From: [Eubacterium] saphenum
Lineage (GTDB): Bacteria > Bacillota > Clostridia > Lachnospirales > Anaerotignaceae
Direction: 5' to 3'
Length of the DNA: 26,899 bases
Assembly (NCBI GenBank): GCA_004557645.1
Contig: SFGI01000030.1
Location: forward strand, 1-26,899
Position 1 is the stretch's first letter; each line of letters starts with the position of its first letter. Below, one piece after another: positions 1 to 7,224 of the stretch. The notes below the pieces were generated by a model. That model was given only the letters and a program-made list of their open reading frames with translations. It was not told the DNA's origin and ran no database searches. The translations under genes were made by a program, and so were the position numbers.

Positions 1-490
1 TTTATACTATTTGACCCTAATTTCTATACTTTATTATGCTTTCTCATTATCTCTTCCTTTCTTTTGTTCTCTTCTAATTTTAATATATAAACTGCCTTCG
101 CAGTTCATATAACCTCTCTCATCCCCCCTTTCCTGTTTTTCTCCATAAAAATAACCCCCCTTTCCTGTCTTTTTATGGAATCGCCGCCCCTGCGGCGTTT
201 TCCCCACAATCGCCCTAAGCAGAATATTCTGCTTTTTATCAGCCAAACGCCCCATCTTGTCTGACTTTGCGTCAAATATAACATATATTCCATATTTTTT
301 CAATAATTTTATTCATTTTTTATTGTATTATTTCTTACAAAATATTTTCATTTGTTTAAATTGACCAAAAATCGCAGGCAACACGGCTCATTTTTCTTCT
401 TTTCCTTATAATTTCCAAACTTTTCTTTTTCTTACTTCAGCCTACTCTTTTTCGCAAGAATATGATAAAATTCTAAAAAAAGAAAACCCG
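1..490. other. AT-rich intergenic stretch with small repeats
   Basis: I see no convincing gene here. The stretch holds a perfect 14-bp direct repeat (CCCCCCTTTCCTGT at 123-136 and 155-168), an inverted repeat between them (CCATAAAAA at 143-151, TTTTTATGG at 170-178), and a short GC-rich hairpin at 182-197 (CGCCGC / GCGGCG) followed by four T. The hairpin could be a weak plus-strand terminator for a gene left of the window. An 89-codon minus-strand frame at 34-303 has only a TTG start and no ribosome binding site, so I do not call it. Confidence 0.45.
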
Positions 491-535
491 CAATCTTAAA
501 GCAATCTTAAAACTTTTCCTGCTGGTTCCTTAAAA
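491..535 (+). promoter_or_regulatory. Probable PhoB-type response regulator binding site (11-bp direct repeats)
   Basis: CAATCTTAAA occurs at 491-500 and again at 502-511, exactly 11 bp apart, and CTTAAA recurs at 529-534. OmpR/PhoB-family regulators typically bind direct repeats with 11-bp periodicity. The repeats lie 46-90 bp upstream of a response regulator of that family, next to TAAAAT elements at 545-555 that could serve as -10, with no good -35. This fits a positively autoregulated promoter. The repeat is seen; the assignment is inference. Confidence 0.55.
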
Positions 536-580
536 CCGTTCAGGTAAAATAAAATCACAGCATGACGGAGGTGCAACACC

Positions 581-1279
581 ATGTATAACATTTTGATCTG
601 CGACGACGAAAAGGATATCGTATCCGCATTGTCCATCTATTTATCCACAGAAAATTACAAAATCTTCACAGCATACACCGGGCAGGAAGCCCTGGACGTG
701 GTGGCGCAAAACGATATCCACCTGATCTTAATGGATATCATGATGCCCCAGATGGATGGCATCTCTGCCACAGCCAAGCTGCGGGAAACTTCCAACATCC
801 CCATCATCCTGCTGACGGCAAAAAGCGAGGACAGCGACAAGATCCTGGGGCTGAATATCGGGGCGGATGATTATATCACCAAACCCTTCAACCCCATCGA
901 AGTATTGGCACGGGTGCGTTCTCAGCTGCGCCGCTATACATCCCTGGGCGGCATGGCGAAGAAAGCCTCCCACCTGGTCATCGGCGGCATCGATCTGGAT
1001 GATGATGCAAAGATCGTGACAGTGGACGGGGAAGTGGTAAACCTGACCCCCAGTGAATACAACATCCTGAAGCTGCTGATGGAAAACCCCGGCAGAGTGT
1101 TTTCTTCCACCCAGATCTATGAAAAGATCTGGAACGAGGATGCCTATGGCTCCGGCAGCGTGGTAGCAGTCCATATCCGTCATCTGCGAGAAAAAATCGA
1201 GATCAACCCTTCCGAACCCCGCTATCTGAAAGTAGTCTGGGGTCTGGGGTATAAGATCGAGAAGGAGGCGAATGAATGA
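581..1279 (+). CDS. OmpR/PhoB-family response regulator
   Basis: This is a two-component response regulator of 232 aa, the usual length for the family. The N-terminal receiver domain (residues 1-115) shows the acidic pair D8/D9, the phospho-acceptor D52 in LILMDIMMP, T79 in the LLTAK segment and K101 in YITKPF. The C-terminal winged-helix DNA-binding domain covers about 130-228 and contains the typical NLTPSEYNIL and GYKIE segments. The start is supported by GGAGGTG nine bases upstream. The stop overlaps the start of the histidine kinase gene by four bases (ATGA), so the two are translationally coupled and form a cognate pair. The signal sensed is not evident. Phased repeats upstream suggest autoregulation. 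It resembles VanR/PhoP-type regulators, but no resistance genes are nearby to support a specific name. Confidence 0.95.
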   Translation: MYNILICDDEKDIVSALSIYLSTENYKIFTAYTGQEALDVVAQNDIHLILMDIMMPQMDGISATAKLRETSNIPIILLTAKSEDSDKILGLNIGADDYITKPFNPIEVLARVRSQLRRYTSLGGMAKKASHLVIGGIDLDDDAKIVTVDGEVVNLTPSEYNILKLLMENPGRVFSSTQIYEKIWNEDAYGSGSVVAVHIRHLREKIEINPSEPRYLKVVWGLGYKIEKEANE

Positions 1280-3285
1280 CAAAACTCTCCCATAACCTGG
1301 GAATGAAGGTGTTTGCCTGTTTTCTGGTCATCATCATGGGCTTTGTGACCCTTGCCAGCGGGCTGGGGGTCTTTATTGCAGGAGCAAGCGGCTTTTATGG
1401 CAATCAGCCCCTTTCCTATTCAGAAACCCCCTATTGTGAAAGCACCACCTATTCCTATGCGGAGCAGGTGATGGATCGGCTCAATTCCAATATGGCACTG
1501 GAGGAGGTGGCAGAACGGTTTGGGGCTGACAGAACAAATTTCCGTTTTGAGCTGTTTTCCGCAAAAAACGAACCGATGCTCTCTAATTTTGACAAGAAGG
1601 AAACACCTGCCACCTATGTAGGAGAATATCGTTTTTCTCTGTACTATGATTACAATGATTACGGCAACGGTATTCTAATAGAGGATGGCGACAGTATATC
1701 CATCACCTTTGATGGGGAGGCAGCAACAGAAGCTGTTGCCTACAGCGAACCGGTGCTGGTCACCATGCGCTGCTATGTGGCCGAGCCCCTGACCGTTTCC
1801 GACCATTACTGGATCAGCTATCAGCTGTATCAGCTGACCTTCGATATGCATAATTGGCTCATCCTCATTTTGGCAGGCAGCGCCCTTATTCTGGCAGCAG
1901 CACTGATTTATCTGCTCTGCGCCGCAGGGCATCAGAATGGGACTGACGAAATCGTCCCCAACCTGCAGGATAAGATTCCCCTGGATTTGTATCTGGCAGT
2001 CCTTGTTCCTGCCGTGATCACCTTTGAGATCTTCTGTCTGGATGGAAACCCCCTCAACCAGATGGAATCCATCGGACGGGAAGTCATTGGGATTCTGGTA
2101 CTTTCCATACTGGCACTGGCAACCATCCTGACCTGCGCCACCCGTCTGAAGCTAGGCAAATATTTTTATCAGCACACCATTACTTATAAAGTGCTGCACT
2201 GGGGCTGGAAGCTTTTTGCAGCAGTCTTCAGCACAGGGGTGGATGCCCTCAAAGCTCTGCCTGCCATGTGGAAGGTGGCTGTGGCATGGCTGGTGATCTC
2301 TTCCGTCTATGTGGGCGGCGGATTCGGTGCGGTTCTCTTAAATCTTGCACTGATGTTCATTTTCTGCCTGATGGCATCCCAAGCCCAGAAGCTGCAAAAA
2401 GGCGGCGAGGCTCTGGCAAAGGGCAAATTGAACCACAAGATCGACACCAAAGGAATGCTTTCCATGTTCCGCAAACACGGAGAAAACCTGAACAGCATTT
2501 CCAAGGGCTTCTCCATTGCCCTGGAACAGAAGATGAAGAGCGAACACCTGAAAACAGAGCTGATCACCAATGTTTCCCACGATATCAAAACTCCCCTGAC
2601 CTCTATCATCAACTATGTTGACCTGCTGAAAAAGGAAGGTCTGGAAGGACAGGCAGCAGAATATATCGAGGTGCTGGATCGACAGTCCAGACGATTGAAA
2701 AAGCTGACGGAAGACTTGGTGGAAGCATCGAAAGCATCTACCGGCAACCTGAAAGTGAACCTGGCCCCTACGGATATGGGCGAATTGGTGGCCCAAGCCG
2801 TGGCGGAATATGAAGAACGGCTGGAAAAAGCCCATTTGGAAGTGGTCCTCAATGGTTTGGAATCCCCCACCTATGCCATGGTAGACGGCAACCTGACCTG
2901 GCGGGTGCTGAGCAATCTTTTGAGCAATGCCTGCAAATATTCCCAAGCAAATACACGGCTCTATATCGATATCAAGAAGGAATCTGACCTTGTGACAGTT
3001 TCCATGAAAAATATTTCCAAAGACGCCCTGAATATCCCCGTGGAAGAACTGATGGAACGCTTTGTCCGCGGCGACAGCTCCCGTCATACGGAGGGCAGTG
3101 GTTTGGGGCTGAATATCGCCCAGTCCCTGGTAGGCTTGCAGAAAGGGAAATTCTCTCTGGAAATCGAAGGCGATCTGTTCAAGGCTTATGTAAAATTCCC
3201 GGCAACGGAACCCCCTGCTCCCCCTGCGGAGGAACCGGCTGGGGAAGCATCCCTTGGCGATGTGCCCGAAGAAACAACCGAATAA
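1276..3285 (+). CDS. Membrane sensor histidine kinase
   Basis: This 669-aa sensor kinase is the partner of the preceding response regulator. A first membrane segment lies at about residues 11-35, followed by an extracytoplasmic region of roughly 155 residues. Further hydrophobic segments lie near 193-216, 236-256, 268-288 and 332-368, so the input domain is polytopic. A HAMP-like linker (about 372-394) leads to the dimerisation/phosphoacceptor helix with H435 in VSHDIKTPLTSI. The ATP-binding domain shows the N box (N547 and N551, NLLSNACKYS) and a GSGLGLNIAQSL G box. The tail is rich in Pro and Glu and looks disordered. The arrangement recalls large VanS-like kinases of gut Clostridia that sense envelope stress, but the ligand cannot be told from sequence. 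A strong terminator follows. Confidence 0.94.
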   Translation: MTKLSHNLGMKVFACFLVIIMGFVTLASGLGVFIAGASGFYGNQPLSYSETPYCESTTYSYAEQVMDRLNSNMALEEVAERFGADRTNFRFELFSAKNEPMLSNFDKKETPATYVGEYRFSLYYDYNDYGNGILIEDGDSISITFDGEAATEAVAYSEPVLVTMRCYVAEPLTVSDHYWISYQLYQLTFDMHNWLILILAGSALILAAALIYLLCAAGHQNGTDEIVPNLQDKIPLDLYLAVLVPAVITFEIFCLDGNPLNQMESIGREVIGILVLSILALATILTCATRLKLGKYFYQHTITYKVLHWGWKLFAAVFSTGVDALKALPAMWKVAVAWLVISSVYVGGGFGAVLLNLALMFIFCLMASQAQKLQKGGEALAKGKLNHKIDTKGMLSMFRKHGENLNSISKGFSIALEQKMKSEHLKTELITNVSHDIKTPLTSIINYVDLLKKEGLEGQAAEYIEVLDRQSRRLKKLTEDLVEASKASTGNLKVNLAPTDMGELVAQAVAEYEERLEKAHLEVVLNGLESPTYAMVDGNLTWRVLSNLLSNACKYSQANTRLYIDIKKESDLVTVSMKNISKDALNIPVEELMERFVRGDSSRHTEGSGLGLNIAQSLVGLQKGKFSLEIEGDLFKAYVKFPATEPPAPPAEEPAGEASLGDVPEETTE

Positions 3286-3290
3286 TGAAA

Positions 3291-3332
3291 AAAGAAAGGC
3301 TAAAACCAATGGGTTCTAGCCTTTTTTCTTTT
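3291..3332. terminator. Bidirectional rho-independent terminator
   Basis: The stem AAAGGCTA (3295-3302) pairs with TAGCCTTT (3317-3324), and inner AACC/GGTT extends it. A T run follows on the plus strand and an A run precedes it. It therefore serves both the histidine kinase gene and the convergent trmL gene. Confidence 0.85.
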
Positions 3333-3337
3333 CGGTC

Positions 3338-3826
3338 TTACCACTTATGATGGTGCAATTGTCCCTCCATCAGCATGCCAGGGAAGCCCTGCTGGCGCAT
3401 GGCCTCATAGATAATAATGGCAACAGAATTGGAAAGGTTCAGGCTCCGTGCCGCTTCCAGCATAGGGATGCGGATGGTATTGGCTTCGTTGTCCATCAAG
3501 ATCTCTTCGGGGATGCCGGCACTTTCTTTGCCAAACATGATATAATCATTTTCCCCATAAGTCACATCAGAATAGACATGGCGGGCTTTTGTAGATGCCA
3601 TCCATATTTTTGCCTCCGGATTCTTCTCACAAAAATCCTGAAAATTTTCATAATAGCGGATATCCAGCAACTTCCAATAGTCCAGCCCTGCCCGCTTCAA
3701 GTATTTATCCTCTACGGAAAATCCCAAGGGCTTGATCAGATGCAGCACAGAATTGGTCACCGCACAGGTGCGGGCGATATTCCCTGCATTCTGGGGGATC
3801 TCCGGTTCCAGCAAGACGATATGCAT
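3338..3826 (-). CDS. trmL: tRNA (cytidine/uridine-34-2'-O)-methyltransferase TrmL
   Basis: A SPOUT-class RNA methyltransferase of 162 aa, close to the normal TrmL/YibK/CspR length of about 155. It uses S-adenosylmethionine to methylate the ribose of the wobble nucleotide in leucine tRNAs. The N-terminus MHIVLLEPEIPQNAGNIART is the family hallmark. The trefoil-knot motifs follow as GKESAGIPEEIL (motif 2) and IPMLEAARSLNLSNSVAI (motif 3). The start chosen is the ATG at 3826, which has AAGGAAGG just upstream and matches the conserved N-terminus; a longer in-frame reading to 3892 adds unrelated residues. It is monocistronic, with a promoter at 3864-3892 and a shared terminator at its end. Confidence 0.93.
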   Translation of the reverse strand: MHIVLLEPEIPQNAGNIARTCAVTNSVLHLIKPLGFSVEDKYLKRAGLDYWKLLDIRYYENFQDFCEKNPEAKIWMASTKARHVYSDVTYGENDYIMFGKESAGIPEEILMDNEANTIRIPMLEAARSLNLSNSVAIIIYEAMRQQGFPGMLMEGQLHHHKW

Positions 3827-3863
3827 CGTTATCCTTCCTTTCTCTGGAAAATTTCTGAAAAAT

Positions 3864-3892
3864 ATTGTAGCACAGGCATTTCCAAAAAACAA
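3864..3892 (-). promoter_or_regulatory. Probable promoter of trmL
   Basis: Read on the minus strand, TTGTTT (complement of 3887-3892) is followed after 17 bp by TACAAT (complement of 3864-3869), about 40 bp before the trmL start. The -10 is good and the -35 moderate. Confidence 0.5.
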
Positions 3893-3990
3893 CTATGGGG
3901 CAAAAGCCTGACGAGCAAAATGACTAAACCCTTTATGACCGTTTTTTTGCTTAATTTATGAAATTCCTTGTATTTTAGTATAATTTCCCA

Positions 3991-4019
3991 TTGACGCAAA
4001 TAAGAATCTATATTATTAT
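3991..4019 (+). promoter_or_regulatory. SigA-type promoter of perR
   Basis: TTGACG at 3991-3996 and TATTAT at 4014-4019 with a 17-bp spacer give five of six matches in each box. It lies 40 bp upstream of the perR start codon. Confidence 0.75.
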
Positions 4020-4021
4020 TA

Positions 4022-4037
4022 AATAACAATAGTTATT
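4022..4037. promoter_or_regulatory. Putative Fur/PerR operator dyad
   Basis: AATAAC (4022-4027) and GTTATT (4032-4037) form a perfect inverted repeat just downstream of the -10 element, where transcription should start. The AT-rich dyad overlaps TTATTATTAAATAAC, which is loosely like a PerR box. The position fits autorepression by the PerR encoded immediately downstream. It is not an exact consensus match. Confidence 0.5.
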
Positions 4038-4058
4038 CGTTGGAAAGGGGTGTAACAA

Positions 4059-4472
4059 ATGAAGGAAATTGCTCAGACCCTGAGAGAAAAAGGATTGAAA
4101 GTCACCCCACAGCGCATTGCCGTTTATAATATGCTCTGCAACAGCCACGAGCATCCCAATGCGGAAATGATCTACAAAACACTGGAACCCACCAACCCCA
4201 CCATGAGCCTTGCTACCGTATATAAAACACTGGATTTTTTCAAGCAGCTTGGGCTGGTGAACGAATTGAATGTTGGTGAACCCAGTTCCCGTTATGACGC
4301 TGTGGTACAGTGTCATCCACACACCGTTTGCAAGGTATGCGGTCGGGTGGAAGACCTGCGTATAGAAGCACTGACAGAGGTAACAAAAAAACTGGTGCCG
4401 GATCTGGATTTTGACATTGAATGTGAACAGCTGATCCTCTATGGTACCTGTGCAGAATGCCGCAAAAAATAA
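4059..4472 (+). CDS. perR: Peroxide-sensing Fur-family repressor PerR
   Basis: A 137-aa metalloregulator of the Fur family. The N-terminal winged helix contains the recognition segment MSLATVYKTL (about 49-58). All five ligands of the regulatory metal site of Bacillus subtilis PerR have counterparts: H32 (HPNAEMIY), D80 (SSRYD), H86 and H88 (CHPH) and D99 (VEDL). The structural zinc site is intact as C91-x2-C94 and C131-x2-C134. The aspartate at the D80 position, where Fur and Zur differ, favours PerR. In that family, Fe-dependent oxidation of the histidines by peroxide releases DNA. The start has AAAGGGG upstream. A promoter and operator-like dyad precede the gene and a hairpin terminator follows. 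Classical targets such as rubrerythrin or ahpC are not in the window. Confidence 0.9.
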   Translation: MKEIAQTLREKGLKVTPQRIAVYNMLCNSHEHPNAEMIYKTLEPTNPTMSLATVYKTLDFFKQLGLVNELNVGEPSSRYDAVVQCHPHTVCKVCGRVEDLRIEALTEVTKKLVPDLDFDIECEQLILYGTCAECRKK

Positions 4473-4480
4473 GCAGACTG

Positions 4481-4513
4481 AAAGAACATCGATCTATCGG
4501 TGTTCTTTTTCTT
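4481..4513 (+). terminator. Rho-independent terminator of perR
   Basis: AGAACATCGA (4483-4492) pairs with TCGGTGTTCT (4497-4506), with one G-T pair and a 4-nt loop, and is followed by a T tract. Confidence 0.8.
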
Positions 4514-4574
4514 TGCAAAAATCCCAGAGAACGCCTTAAATCCTTAAGACTTTCTTACAAATACCACCCCTCCG

Positions 4575-4604
4575 TTGACACGCTCTTTTTCGCCTTGCTA
4601 TACT
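4575..4604 (+). promoter_or_regulatory. Near-consensus SigA promoter of the DUF2812 gene
   Basis: A perfect TTGACA at 4575-4580 and TATACT at 4599-4604 are separated by 18 bp, about 40 bp upstream of the start codon at 4642. This is the best promoter match in the window. Confidence 0.8.
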
Positions 4605-4641
4605 GAAAAAAAGACATAGCACAGGATAAGGGGGCAATCCT

Positions 4642-5874
4642 ATGAGATATGTAAGAAAATTGATACCCGTAGAACCTTATGAAATCGATGCGCTGGAACG
4701 CTGGTTTTCCGACCTTTCCGCAGAAGGGCTGCATCTCTATGCTGCCAACACCTTTTTCGCCACCTTTGAGGAAAAAGAAGAAAAGCGGATGATTTACCGC
4801 ATGGAAGCAAAGCTGGACGGGCTGCCCGACAGACCTGCCGACAAGGAAAAGGAATCTCACAAGGAAAAGGGCTGGGAATTTGTTACGGAGCTGGGGAAGT
4901 ATTTCTTTATTTACGCAGCCGAAGAAGGCACAGCGGATTATTTTGATGATCCGAAAGAGGAAAGCAAATGCTATCAGACCTATGCAAAGAAGGAACGCTT
5001 CTGGAACAGTTCACGCTTCCTTTATTGCTTTTATGGGGTACTGATTGCCGCCTTTGTCATTGGAGAAATCCTATCCCTTCGGCATAAAACCGCTTATGAT
5101 TGGGTGCATGATATGGAACTGCCCTTTGATACCCTTCCCATGATCTTGTTTTCCCTATTTCCCGGTCAAAGGCTGGCAGGGATGCAGCGACTGCAAAAAT
5201 CCTTGGCAGAAGGCAATTCCCACCCCCAAGACGGAGATTGGATGGATACCCGCCTGCGGTGGAAACACAGGCTGCATTATATGGGCTATATTGGTCTTTT
5301 GGCATCCTTTTTCTTTCCCCTGCTGCCTTGGGCATTCACCTTTTCCGATAAGCCCATTGAAGAACTGAAGCACCCGCTGCCTATGGTATCTTTGGCGGAG
5401 CTGGAAAACGACCCCGATTTCTATTCTGTGGAAACCTATTACCAAAGGGACAATGGACCAAAAGAGGAATGGTGGGAACGGGAAGCCAATCGAGCCTATT
5501 CGGAGCCTAGCATCGGCGCCCCCATGGATATTTCCTTCAATCAGGCAGGACGCATTGATGGAAAGCTGGACGCCAGCGGAGAACCCTATGAATCTGTCCT
5601 CTGGGTTGACTATAAAGAACTGTCCTCCTTCGTTTCTCCTAGGGAATATTTGGAAGAATATTTCCAACTGCCTTGGCATTCCGGCGAGAACTATACCACC
5701 CTGACGGATACCCCCTTCGACTATGCCGTTCTGAAAGAAAGAGGAGATGCCACAGAACTGTATCTGGTTTCCGGGCAAAAGATATTGGAGCTGACCTATT
5801 ATTACGGCGATGTGGATTTGACAGAGCATTATGACCTGTATGAAAAAGTTTTACAACAAGAATACAAGAGATAA
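4642..5874 (+). CDS. DUF2812-type membrane protein
   Basis: A 410-aa protein whose first ~110 residues match the DUF2812 pattern as I know it: an N-terminal RKLIPVEPYEIDALERWFSD segment, then a basic/aromatic EEKRMIYRMEAK strand, and a GWEFV segment. Hydrophobic segments follow at about 125-143, 162-182 and 212-237, and the last ~170 residues look like a soluble domain exposed on one side of the membrane. DUF2812 genes in Firmicutes often sit beside a PadR-type repressor gene; none is present here. AAGGGGG lies seven bases before the ATG. The gene has its own strong promoter and a terminator, so it is monocistronic. The function is unknown. Confidence 0.78.
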   Translation: MRYVRKLIPVEPYEIDALERWFSDLSAEGLHLYAANTFFATFEEKEEKRMIYRMEAKLDGLPDRPADKEKESHKEKGWEFVTELGKYFFIYAAEEGTADYFDDPKEESKCYQTYAKKERFWNSSRFLYCFYGVLIAAFVIGEILSLRHKTAYDWVHDMELPFDTLPMILFSLFPGQRLAGMQRLQKSLAEGNSHPQDGDWMDTRLRWKHRLHYMGYIGLLASFFFPLLPWAFTFSDKPIEELKHPLPMVSLAELENDPDFYSVETYYQRDNGPKEEWWEREANRAYSEPSIGAPMDISFNQAGRIDGKLDASGEPYESVLWVDYKELSSFVSPREYLEEYFQLPWHSGENYTTLTDTPFDYAVLKERGDATELYLVSGQKILELTYYYGDVDLTEHYDLYEKVLQQEYKR

Positions 5875-5906
5875 AAAAAGACACTATCTTTCGATAGTGT
5901 CTTTCT
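5873..5906. terminator. Bidirectional terminator between the DUF2812 gene and lysC
   Basis: AAAGACACTAT (5877-5887) pairs perfectly with ATAGTGTCTTT (5894-5904) around a 6-nt loop. A tracts precede and T residues follow, so it can end both convergent transcripts. Confidence 0.85.
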
Positions 5907-5917
5907 GCTTCTAATTC

Positions 5918-6430
5918 TTATTCATCTTCGCCGATGGCAGCTTTTCTCATATTCACGGAAGCCATTTTGAATTTATCATGTACGGCTACCATAGCTGCAT
6001 CCACGTCATCCTTTGCGATCAGGACCGTGATCTTGATTTCGGAAGTGGAGATCATCTGGATATTTACGCCGGCATCATACATTGCTTCAAAGAACATTGC
6101 TGCAACACCGGGGTTTGTAGCCATACCTGCGCCAACGATGGACAGCTTTGCTGTATTTTCATCGTGAAGGATTTCTTTTGCAGTCAGGCGTTCTTTATTC
6201 TTTTCCAGAGCCTTCAGGGCGATATCCAAGTCATCTTCGCCGATGGTGAAGGAGATATTCTGTTTGCCATCCTGACCGGTAGACTGCAGGATGATATCTA
6301 CACTTACTTTTTCCTTTGCCATCAGAGAGAAAACTTCAAAGGCTTTACCAGGTTCGTCATTGATACCCATAATAGAGATACGGGAAACTTTTTTATCCGC
6401 TGCAACGCCGCTAACCAGCATTCTTTCCAT
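5918..6430 (-). CDS. lysC: Aspartokinase beta subunit from an internal in-frame start
   Basis: Within lysC, codon 245 is an ATG (6430-6428) preceded by AAGGAGG with an 8-nt spacer, an ideal Shine-Dalgarno inside coding sequence. The product would be 170 aa, starting MERMLVSG and holding only the two ACT domains. Bacillus subtilis aspartokinase II and Corynebacterium LysC make a beta subunit from exactly this kind of nested start, giving an alpha2-beta2 enzyme. The sequence signal is direct. That the subunit is made in this organism is inference from those precedents. Confidence 0.72.
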   Translation of the reverse strand: MERMLVSGVAADKKVSRISIMGINDEPGKAFEVFSLMAKEKVSVDIILQSTGQDGKQNISFTIGEDDLDIALKALEKNKERLTAKEILHDENTAKLSIVGAGMATNPGVAAMFFEAMYDAGVNIQMISTSEIKITVLIAKDDVDAAMVAVHDKFKMASVNMRKAAIGEDE

Positions 6431-7162
6431 CTTTACGTCCTCCTTAACTTCTGTACCTTCCGCTTCAGACATACTGGAACGTACAACCAGTTTCACATTG
6501 TATTTTTTGGCTACTTCTACAGAACGGCTGTGCAGCACCTTTGCACCCAAAGATGCCAGCTCCAGCATTTCGTCGTAGCTGATCTCATCCAGTTTGACTG
6601 CATCAGGCACCACGCGGGGGTCCGCTGTGTAAACACCTTCAACGTCTGTATAGATCTCGCAAATATCCGCATGCAGGGCTGCTGCCAGCGCAACGGCAGA
6701 AGTGTCGGAACCGCCGCGGCCCAATGTTGTAGTATCGCCGATCTGGTTCACGCCCTGGAAGCCTGTTACCAGAACGATACTGCCTTCATCCAGTTCATTT
6801 TCAATACGTTCTGTATTGATGGTACGGATACGTGCATTGCTGTATGTATTCGTTGTTTCGATCCCAACCTGAGAAGCATTCAAAGAAACTGCTCTGCCGC
6901 CGATGGCGCTGATGGCCATAGCCATCAGGGCTACAGACTGCTGTTCCCCTGTGGACAAGAGCATGTCCATTTCTCTGCGGCTGGGTTTCGGGTTGATCTC
7001 TTTGGCTTTCGCGATCAATCCGTCTGTTGTTTTGCCCTGTGCAGACAACACAACCACTACGTCATTGCCTTCCATTCTTGTTCGCATGATGCGCTTTGCA
7101 ACATTGAACACTTTTTCTGCATCTGCGACGGAACTACCGCCGTATTTCTGCACAATCAACAT
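5918..7162 (-). CDS. lysC: Aspartate kinase (alpha subunit)
   Basis: A monofunctional aspartokinase of 414 aa that phosphorylates L-aspartate as the first step towards lysine, threonine and methionine. The catalytic domain begins with VQKYGGSSV (residues 4-12) and contains TTLGRGGSDTSAVALAAAL (145-163) and YTDVEGVYTADPR (171-183). Two ACT domains follow (about 262-335 and 340-410) and should give feedback control. The start has AGGAGG eight bases upstream. It is the last gene of an ACT regulator, thrB, lysC transcript. An internal start at codon 245 with its own ribosome binding site is described separately. The length is normal for the family. Confidence 0.96.
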   Translation of the reverse strand: MLIVQKYGGSSVADAEKVFNVAKRIMRTRMEGNDVVVVLSAQGKTTDGLIAKAKEINPKPSRREMDMLLSTGEQQSVALMAMAISAIGGRAVSLNASQVGIETTNTYSNARIRTINTERIENELDEGSIVLVTGFQGVNQIGDTTTLGRGGSDTSAVALAAALHADICEIYTDVEGVYTADPRVVPDAVKLDEISYDEMLELASLGAKVLHSRSVEVAKKYNVKLVVRSSMSEAEGTEVKEDVKMERMLVSGVAADKKVSRISIMGINDEPGKAFEVFSLMAKEKVSVDIILQSTGQDGKQNISFTIGEDDLDIALKALEKNKERLTAKEILHDENTAKLSIVGAGMATNPGVAAMFFEAMYDAGVNIQMISTSEIKITVLIAKDDVDAAMVAVHDKFKMASVNMRKAAIGEDE

Positions 7163-7224
7163 CGTTATTTCCTCCTGTTATTCTGTCTTATTCAGATGAG
7201 ATCCTCCCATCTGCGAAGGGGAAC

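Noticed and set aside
34..303. 89-codon minus-strand reading frame, Lys/Gly-rich
   Set aside because: It has a TTG start without ribosome binding site, low-complexity composition shaped by the DNA repeats beneath it, and no recognisable domain.
2338..3309. 323-codon minus-strand frame opposite the histidine kinase
   Set aside because: It is an antisense shadow; the kinase motifs on the other strand are unambiguous.
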